From positions 124,001 through 188,000 of the forward strand of contig JAHBBC010000034.1 in the NCBI GenBank assembly GCA_019915015.1: 64,000 nucleotides of DNA, written 5' to 3'. The notes beneath the pieces are model-generated. The model was not told the origin of the DNA. It did not search any database and was given only the letters and a program-made list of their open reading frames with translations. A program made the position numbers and the translations under genes. Below, in pieces: positions 57,197-64,000 of the stretch. The stretch comes from Auriscalpium vulgare. Its lineage: Eukaryota > Basidiomycota > Agaricomycetes > Russulales > Auriscalpiaceae. Position 1 is the first letter of the stretch. Each line of letters begins with the position of its first letter.

Positions 57197-58047
57197 ATCG
57201 CGCTGCTGAGTGGCCGCATCTCCAGGGCTTCAATGGGCCGACTCTCATCCATCGCGACTATCCCGCGAGGTTTCCCAAGGCCATTCATTCACAACGACAC
57301 GCGCACGACTTAGCGGGAACATGACTCACGGCGCAGGGAAGTAGTCAGAGGAAAATGAGGCAGAAGGTCATAGCGGCCACTCTCCATCGGCATAGTCACT
57401 GATCTTTCCCTAGTTCTGCGAGTACTGTTGATCTCTTTGACACCCGAAGATGCGTCGAAATTGTCGAAGGAACATGCGCTCAAGATCTCACAATAGCTGG
57501 GCGAGATATTCGGCGATGTGACTGTCGGCGGAGGTACCGGCGAGCAGCACATGATAGGGCTGAGGTATGTCTGCGCACATCTCGCCGCGTGTTTAATTCT
57601 CAACATGCGCCCAGGTCCTCAATGATGAAGCTTGCCGATATTCAAGATATCGGAGCCCCCTTCAGACTCGATTTCCGAGGATCTTGCTGAGGCGTTGGAT
57701 CTCCCCCATGCTTAGTGTCAGATCGTTTCATGTGTCAGTCTGACTGCACCCCCACCACGTTGTACGGCACGCTCGTCCTCGAGTCGACGCCCATTTGCGC
57801 CCGCCGCCGGCAAGCTGACCGCGCGCATACGTCGTGGCAGCCCTCGTCGACAGCCACATCATCGGCACTCTGCATCTCTTTGCTTTGTACCACCGCTGTT
57901 CCGCTGCTAGTACTACCTCCGCGCTCGTAACCCCTCCTGCGCACGCCGAGCACTCAAGTTCTCGCCCGACGGCACGCAGACTACCACCACGCAACGCCCT
58001 CTCACATGCGCCCACGACGTACTACGATGCACACGCGCCACGCTTAA
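57197..58047. repeat. Third copy of the shared intergenic block
   Basis: Inverted copy of 27,346-28,222 and of the block near 39,650-40,497. No gene seen. 56,891-57,196 just outside the arm holds no recognisable feature. Confidence 0.5.
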
Positions 58048-58909
58048 ATGTCCTCACTGTCCGCGCCCTCATGCATCCTCCGAGTCGCGTCGCTGCCAGA
58101 CAACGGTTTCATCGACTACAAGACTTTCCGTTCGAAAACGGGCGACCGCGATCCCCGTCCTCTCCCGAATGTCAGCCGCCGTGTGTTTCGCGCCATCGCC
58201 TTCAAGCAGCTGGCGACCATCTGCGAGCTGAGCGGCGACGCATTCGTGAGCGCATGGCTCGATTGTGCCCATTGTACGTCGAGCCTGTATTTTTCTTCGA
58301 GTCACGCTGACAGAAACCTAGCTCACTATCGTCTATGGAAGCACGGAATTCACCACGGACCTCCGAGCCTCTCAAATGTCATGTACTGCGAGGGTGGCGG
58401 CACCATCTGCGGCGTTCTCAACGACTGGGACTTAGCAAATGTCGATGAAGAGAGCGCGCACGAGCATCAAGACCGAACGGGCGCCATACCCTTCATGCCC
58501 TTCGAGCTCCTCAGCGAGCGTTATTGGCGGGGAGATTGCGAGGACCTACTACCACGACCTCGAATATTCATCTGGATCCTGGCCTATGTTGTCATCAGCT
58601 ACGAGAAGAGCGAGAAGGTGAAGGAGGCCCGGCAAGCCGACGCGTGGATCGCTGGGGACTACTTATAATCAGTGCTACAAGGAGAAGACGGTATTCCTCA
58701 AAGAACCCGTCGCCGATTTGAACGAGAAGCCTCCTGGAGAGTGGACCTCGCAGTGGCCACTGACCTTTGCACTCCTTCATTGGGTTAGAAATCGTGACAA
58801 CCAACGCTTCGATGTGTTGAAGAAGCCGTCCGTAGAAGAAGTGGGCGATGTTTACCGTAGCTTCAACGACATCGGGAAGAAGCAGGCCTTAGGTTTCGCG
58901 TGGCAATGA
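58048..58909 (+). pseudogene. Short FunK1 copy, multiple lesions
   Basis: Exon 1 58048-58273 is intact. Exon 2 from 58,322 has GIHHGPPSLSN and DWDLANV, then the same 2-bp loss as the copy at 26.9 kb (ggggagattgcgagg). A further 1-bp loss before IWILAYVV restores the frame, and a stop (GDYL-stop) is created by a 3-bp insertion at about 58,663. The tail NEKPPGEWTSQWPL ... GFAWQ is readable after that. Not functional. Confidence 0.78.
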
Positions 58910-59145
58910 TCGGCCTCGAGGCTCGAGTCGTCAACTTTTCCTGCCGACACCCTGACCGCGCGCATGGAGCGTGGCAGCTCGACTCCGGCACCCTGGCCCT
59001 ATCCGCTTATCAACTTCGCTCAGGCTCTCGCCTGTCTGCCAGCACCTCGCTCGACAGCACTGGCGCCAGTCCACGCCCCTACTCCACCACCAGCACACAC
59101 GACTCACGCCCATATCTTCACCGCGCCCTCTCATACTCGCTGTCC

Positions 59146-60435
59146 ATGACCTCACGCATCCTCGCGTCTCCCGACCATGGTCCTCACAAGTTTCGCTTCG
59201 AAACGAGCGCCATTCTCGATGACCGTTGTCGTCTCCCAAACGTCGACCGCCGTATGTTTCGCGCCATCCCCTTCAAGCACCTGAAGCCAATCTGTGAGCT
59301 GAGTGGCGACGGATTTGTCAAACCATGGCTTGATTGCGTGAATTGTACGTCGCGCAGTGTATCTTTCTCCAGGTAACGCTGACTGAAATCTACGGCTATC
59401 ATAGGGCGCTGGGCACAAGTCGTAGGCGGATCGAACGTCAGCACTGGAGTGATAAGACCAGAGCCCTATGCCGTCAAAATCTATTGGCCCGATGAAAGTA
59501 GGACCAGCGAGGTTAAAATTATCCAGGAAGCACGGAAGGTCGTTCGCAGCGTCAACCTTCAGAAGCTCGGACTTGAGAAACATCCTCCAACCAGCTTCGG
59601 CTACGAAGATTACGGTTCGGAAACAAAAGAAATCCGGGAGGCGCTTGATATCGATTCGGGCATCTCTAGTCACTGTATACTTCGCGTCATCGCCTTCAAG
59701 ATGCGGCAGCCGATCCGTGAGCTGCGCGGCCACGAATTCGTGAAAGCGTGGTTTGACTGTGTTACGTGTACGTCGCCGTCCATTATACTTACTCTGAGTC
59801 ACGCTGACTTGTATCTAGGCCATTATCATCTATGGAAAGAGGGCGTTGAACACCGAGATCCGAGCCTCGCCAACCTCATGTACTACAAGGAGGGCACCAC
59901 CGTTTACGGCGTTCTCAACGATTGGGATCTGGCATACATCAAAGGAAAAAACGAAAACGACGCCCACACTTACCTAGAACGCACCGGCACCATCCCCTTC
60001 ATGCCGCTCGCGCTACTCAATACCAAGTACTGGGATGGAAAGATCGAGAGGACCTACTATCACGACCTGGAGTCGTTCGTCTGGGTCCTCGCCTTTCAGT
60101 GCCTCAGCTTCGACGAAGACGGGGAGAGGCTCAAGGAAGGTGCAGCCGACGAGTGGGAAACAGGAAACTATGAGAAATGCAGAAAAGAGAAGCGGGACTT
60201 TGTGTCAGATGGCATGGAGAAGGAAGGCATCGCGAAGGCTTGGAAGGATGAGTGGCCACTAGCATATAACCTTCTCAGGCTCACCGCAAGAGCCTGGGCC
60301 AACCGACAGACCGCCGGTCAAGACATCGTCCTTCCCGGGGCTAAGCCCGTCCCAGTCCTTGACACCACATCGAATGATGCCTATTACGAGAAAGTGAAGG
60401 AGTTCATGAAGGCACTCAAATATCAAGTGCAGTGA
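59146..60435 (+). CDS. Chimeric FunK1 kinase (inverted copy)
   Basis: Exons 59146-59344, 59405-59767, 59819-60435, 392 aa. Same fusion as 24,894-26,219: short-form exon 1 (MTSRILASPDHG), then RWAQVVGGSN and AVK lysine, then HRDPSLAN and DWDLAY. Catalytic residues are intact. From about residue 260 the C-terminus and 3' flank match the full-length kinase at 55.0-55.9 kb (GMEKEGIAKAWKDEWPL ... FMKALKYQVQ) and not the left-arm partner, whose tail has the DSDQPV repeat. The last intron (51 nt) is stop-free. Confidence 0.72.
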
Positions 60436-61996
60436 CTCTACGCAATGCAATACCCACTCCACACCGATTTGTACTTTTTTCTGGCATGCAGGTAGATTTT
60501 GATTGAATTACGCGTACCTTCAGGACATGGACCGCATCGTCGATGCGCATTCTTGTATGTACTATGATTATGTAGCAGACAAGTCTTGTACATAGTGAAA
60601 TCAGAAGCTCAGATTGGGCGACGCAAACGAGACCTCTGCAACATCACGGTGGACCGGCGTCAACACGAACCTTCAGCGAGCCGCACTGTACTACTGCTTG
60701 ACTTTGATTGTGCTGCGCAGAATCCACGCCTCAGCATACGCGAACGATCCATATCATTTGTACATGCGCACCTTGATTATGGAGCTCAACTCGCAGTAAA
60801 AAATCGCCGAGTTGTTCCGCCCATATCTAGGCAAGGTCCATCAGTAAAAAGTCATCCTAATGTCGAAGGGAATTGGAATGAAGGAGAGGCGCGCGCTCGT
60901 ATACGCATGCCAGTGGAACATCCCCGCGCACTCTCCTCGGCCACTCTCTGCCCAACCACCCCGCCGACAGTGCACTGCGCCCTCCAGCGCGCACCGGCGC
61001 TGTGTCGCGGTCCCTCGTCATCGTCTAAGCGAAGGAGGCCCACGAGCAAGTACTATCGGCCCGATCCCTTCCGCCCAACTCCAGGTGACTCTCGCCCGGC
61101 TGAGCGACTCTTGCACTGGCTAGTAGTTGCCTCGCACACACATACATCGCCGCACGTTCTCAGACTCAATGCTGCGTCGTCGCCGCCGCCGCCGACTCGT
61201 GGCTACATGGCTCTCGGGTATCTCGAACGTGTCGCCTGGTTGCTCGAGATCTGCTTCGACATCTAATTGGCACAATTTCCCCGTCTCACAAGCCGGACCT
61301 GATGTCTCGACGAGCAGGCCGCCGAGCAAGCGATGCTGAGCTGGCGCCCCTCCACGGAAATCCCGTGAAGGTATGTTGCTGTTAGTATTACGGCTAGTCG
61401 GATACTCAACTCAGACTCAGCATCGCACACGCGTGTCCCAGCCATCACTAAACCACGCGCACATCGCGTCGACCTCGCGAAACACATCTGGGCGCGCATC
61501 AAAGGCTGGATATGGAATACTAGACGCTACGATCGTAACGATGTGCACTATGTGAGTACTCCAGAGATACGAATGTGGAGCAGCTGACGTTCAACCTTCG
61601 AGCACAGGTGACCGTCACCTTGCGTGCAGGGAGCTACACTCGCCCGCATCCTCATCTTCCATGGCCAGTATATTTACTCCCTGGGCTCTACATCCAACGC
61701 ACGATCGCTCTCCACGTGCACGCCATGAGCTGTCCTCGAGTCGTCGCCCATTCGCGCCCGGCGCTCGACCCTGACGCGCGCATACATCGCGGTGGCAGGT
61801 GCCCTCGTCGACAACGGGCATCACCAGAGCCCTGTACACACCTGGTCAGTACACTGCTGTTCATCGCGCTCACATTGTTGTCCTCATCGCCCTCGCTCAA
61901 CCTCTCGCCCGACAGCACCCAACCCTACCCAACACCACGCCCCTGCACACCCTACCTGCGCCCACGACTCATCGCGCATTGACGCCATTGCTGGAC
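60436..61996. repeat. 3'-flank type B plus 5' repeats of next FunK1 gene
   Basis: 60,436-60,850 is the flank shared with 55,449-55,860. 60,860-61,040 contains a repeat-B-related piece, 61,260-61,560 the inverted 0.3-kb module, and 61,575-61,990 the common upstream block. No intact gene; the exon-like segment near 61,431-61,553 is discussed in the findings. Confidence 0.55.
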
Positions 61997-62883
61997 ATGC
62001 CTTCGCGCACCCTCGCATCGCCGCCGCCGACCCGTGGCGCCATCAACTGCTTTCGTTCGGAAATGTGCGGCATCCGTGAAGCCCCGGGCCTTCGTCCCGT
62101 CGCGAACGTCGGCCGGCGTGTGCTTCGCACCATCGCCTTCGCGATGCTACAGCCGGTCCGCGAGCTGCGTGGCGACGAGTTCGTGAAAGCATGGCTCGAT
62201 TGTGTGAGATGTACGTCGCACCGGGATTTCTGTCCGAGTCGCGCGCTGACTTGTACCTAGGCCATCGTCATCTGTGCAAACAGGGCGTCCAACAGAGAGG
62301 GCCTAACCTCTCCAATTTCATGTACTGCAGGAAGGGCGGCGCTGTTTGCGGCTTTTCCAGCGATTGGGATCTGGCCAACATCCAAGGAGAAGAAAACACT
62401 CACGGCTACCTAGAACGCACCGGCACCATCCCCTTCATGCCGCTCGCGCTACTCAATACCGAGTACTGGGATGGAAAGATCGAGAGGACCTACTATCACG
62501 ACCTGGAGTCGTTCGTCTGGGTCCTCGCCTTTCAGTTCCTCAGCTTCGAGAAAGGCGGGAAGAGGCTCAAGAAAGGTCCGCGGCCAGCCGACACATGGGA
62601 AACAGGAGACTATGAGCAATGTCGCAAGGAGAAGCTCGACTTTGTGATGGATGGCATGGAGAAGGAAGACATCGCGGAGGCTTGGAAAGATGAGTGGCCA
62701 CTAGCGCGTGACCTTCTCACTGTCACCGCAGGAGCCTGGGTCCTTCGACGGCCCGGACTACAGCGGCGGCGGACCAGAAGCCCAGGCGGAGTCCGCCAGC
62801 CCGTGGTTGACCCCACATCGGATGATACCTATTACACGACCGTTATCGAGACCATGGAGGATTACGGATATTCAGTACAGTGA
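61997..62883 (+). CDS. Short FunK1-type protein, HRD lost, mosaic
   Basis: Exons 61997-62210 and 62261-62883, 278 aa. The N-terminal third (MPSRTLASPPPTRG ... QRGPNLSNF) and C-tail (RRPGLQRRRTRSPGG ... DYGYSVQ) match the inverted partner at 22,448-23,331. The centre, from MPLALLNTEYWDGK to GMEKEDIAEAW, matches the copies at 55.0 and 14.5 kb, including the KKGPRPADTWETGDYE form. The HRD Asp is missing; DWDLAN is present. No stop or frameshift. Confidence 0.72.
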
Positions 62884-63336
62884 CTCCGCGCAATGCGGAT
62901 GCCCACTCCGAACCGAATTGTACTGAGTTTTTCGGCATGCAGGTATAGATTGTGATTGAATTACGCGTACCTTCACCACATGGACTGCATCGAAAATCGA
63001 TGCGCATTCTCGTATGTACTATTATTATGTAGCATACAGGTCTCGTACATAATGAAATCAGAAGCTCAGATTGTGCGACGCAGACGAGTCCTCTGCGAAA
63101 TCACGGTGGACCGGCGTCAACACGAACCTTCCGCGAGCCGCACAGTACTGCTTGACTTTGATTGTGCTGCACAGAATCCACGCCTCAGCATACGCGAACG
63201 ATCCATACCAGTTGTACATGCGCACCTTGATAATGGAGTTCAATTTGCAGTCAAAAATTGCCGTTGTTCCGCCCATATCTAGGCTAGATCTAGTCTCCGT
63301 TGCCGACCTTGCGCGGAAGACAGTCGTTCCGCACCG
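62884..63336. repeat. FunK1 3'-flank repeat, type B
   Basis: Inverted counterpart of 22,003-22,447; ends at the IR1 right boundary. No gene seen. Confidence 0.6.
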
Positions 63337-63845
63337 CCAACTCAACCAGATATCACAGAGAGCTCCGGCGCGGAGCACCTGAGCGACATCTTCCTGAAAT
63401 GTCCGTGGGATCTTAATTTGAGGCCCCGGAGATCACAGCGCGTAGTTATTTGTAGGATACCTCTGAGATATCTATGAGATATCTCGAAGAGACAGTACAG
63501 ATATTTTGCCTGGGCTCTCGAAAAATTTGGATATCTGTGAAAGCTCTGGAGAAAATTTCCCCCCACTCGTGCCATCACACTGTTGTTTGATGGAAGTGTC
63601 GAGCAAGCCTGCCCTAAATACACTCATGCCCGCGTGACCATGTTCAATGTTCAACCTTCGAGCGTCGCCAACCCTCTTTCCTCCCGACTTCATCACTTCC
63701 CGCATGCCGGCCACGATGATACGTCTCTGCAAATACCAACCTGACATGAACACTGGATCCGAAAGGCCGTGGATGACACCACTCAGAGAAAACGCCAGCC
63801 TCACGCTCCCGCAGTCGCGCTCGAGTCCGTCCCACTCGCCGCTTC
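63337..63845. other. No feature recognised
   Basis: About 0.5 kb without a supported gene. It includes the string gttcaaccttcgagcg, a short echo of the FunK1 upstream block. Confidence 0.4.
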
Positions 63846-63982
63846 GTCCGCCCTGTCTGCCGCCCTGTTCGCTCGCCGCCCTGTCTGCTCACTGTCCTGT
63901 CCGCTTGCTGCCCTGTCCCGCTCGCTGCCCTGTCCCGCTCGCTGCCCTGTCCCGCTCGCTGCCCTGTCCCGCTCGCTGCCTA
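63846..63982. repeat. 17-bp minisatellite
   Basis: The unit GCTCGCTGCCCTGTCCC is repeated about 4.5 times nearly perfectly from about 63,903 to 63,980, with degenerate units (gccgccctgtct) back to about 63,846. Confidence 0.85.
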
Positions 63983-64000
63983 GCACAACTGTGCTGTCTG

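Larger units (their letters stand above)
57197..63336. repeat. IR1 right arm (pairs with 22,003-28,222)
   Basis: Inverted partner of the IR1 left arm. Two patches, about 60,000-60,850 and about 62,430-62,700, match other FunK1 copies better than their left-arm partners, consistent with gene conversion. Confidence 0.85.

Noticed and set aside
22003..63336. IR1 arms as terminal repeats of one giant transposon
   Set aside because: No target duplication or conserved termini at the arm ends, and the arms are ordinary gene-containing segments; segmental inversion-duplication fits better.
63846..63982. Telomere or subtelomere repeat at the window end
   Set aside because: The unit is a 17-bp GC-rich minisatellite; no TTAGGG-type repeats are seen.
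1..64000. CRISPR arrays, bacterial operons, riboswitches or Rho-independent terminators
   Set aside because: The sequence is fungal nuclear DNA with spliceosomal introns; no array of regularly spaced repeats was seen, and the tandem repeat at the end lacks spacers.

Overview
The window is a repeat-dense accessory region of a filamentous basidiomycete nuclear genome. The evidence is eukaryotic gene structure with many 46-75 nt introns (GTACGT/GTGAGT donors, CTAG/CAG acceptors), a large family of fungal-specific FunK1-type protein kinases, a 14-exon cytochrome P450, a basidiomycete-style seven-helix membrane protein, and Ty1/copia, hAT and Tc1/mariner transposons. An Agaricomycete is likely; anything closer is a guess. 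Splice models below were chosen by reading phase and by comparison between paralogues inside the window; none is confirmed by transcript data.

FunK1 kinases dominate: 16 gene-sized copies plus one exon scrap. Two are full length with an identical six-exon architecture: 4,101-6,752 (-), 801 aa, and 46,713-55,448 (+), 823 aa. Short 'C-lobe only' forms of 250-300 aa lie at 251-1,056, 22,448-23,331, 28,645-29,586, 38,383-39,222 and 61,997-62,883. Two genes join the leader exon of the full-length form to the C-lobe (11,661-12,605; 43,259-44,221). Two are exon-shuffled chimeras (24,894-26,219; 59,146-60,435). Seven are pseudogenes, with a nonsense codon, internal deletion, frameshifts or general decay. 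Several subfamilies have lost the catalytic HRD aspartate but keep the DWD metal-binding motif.

Layout: 0-8 kb FunK1 copies and dispersed repeats; 8.5-8.8 kb GH31 glucosidase relic; 9.28-11.17 kb Tc1/mariner-type element; 11.7-16 kb FunK1 copies; 16.78-20.92 kb complete hAT element; 22-29.6 kb FunK1 copies; 29.6-38.2 kb a low-copy island with the 7TM gene and the P450; 38.4-44.2 kb inverted duplicates of earlier segments; 46.7-55.4 kb full-length FunK1 gene carrying a complete, apparently very young copia retrotransposon (identical LTRs) inside an intron; 57.2-63.3 kb inverted duplicate of 22.0-28.2 kb.

Three sets of long inverted repeats with different centres (IR1 about 6.2 kb, IR2 about 2.7 kb, IR3 about 2.1 kb or more) account for much of the sequence. 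Mosaic copies show that gene conversion between paralogues has continued since duplication. The region reads as a kinase-diversification locus built by segmental inversion/duplication, exon shuffling and transposon insertion. No CRISPR array, rRNA, tRNA or operon was found.
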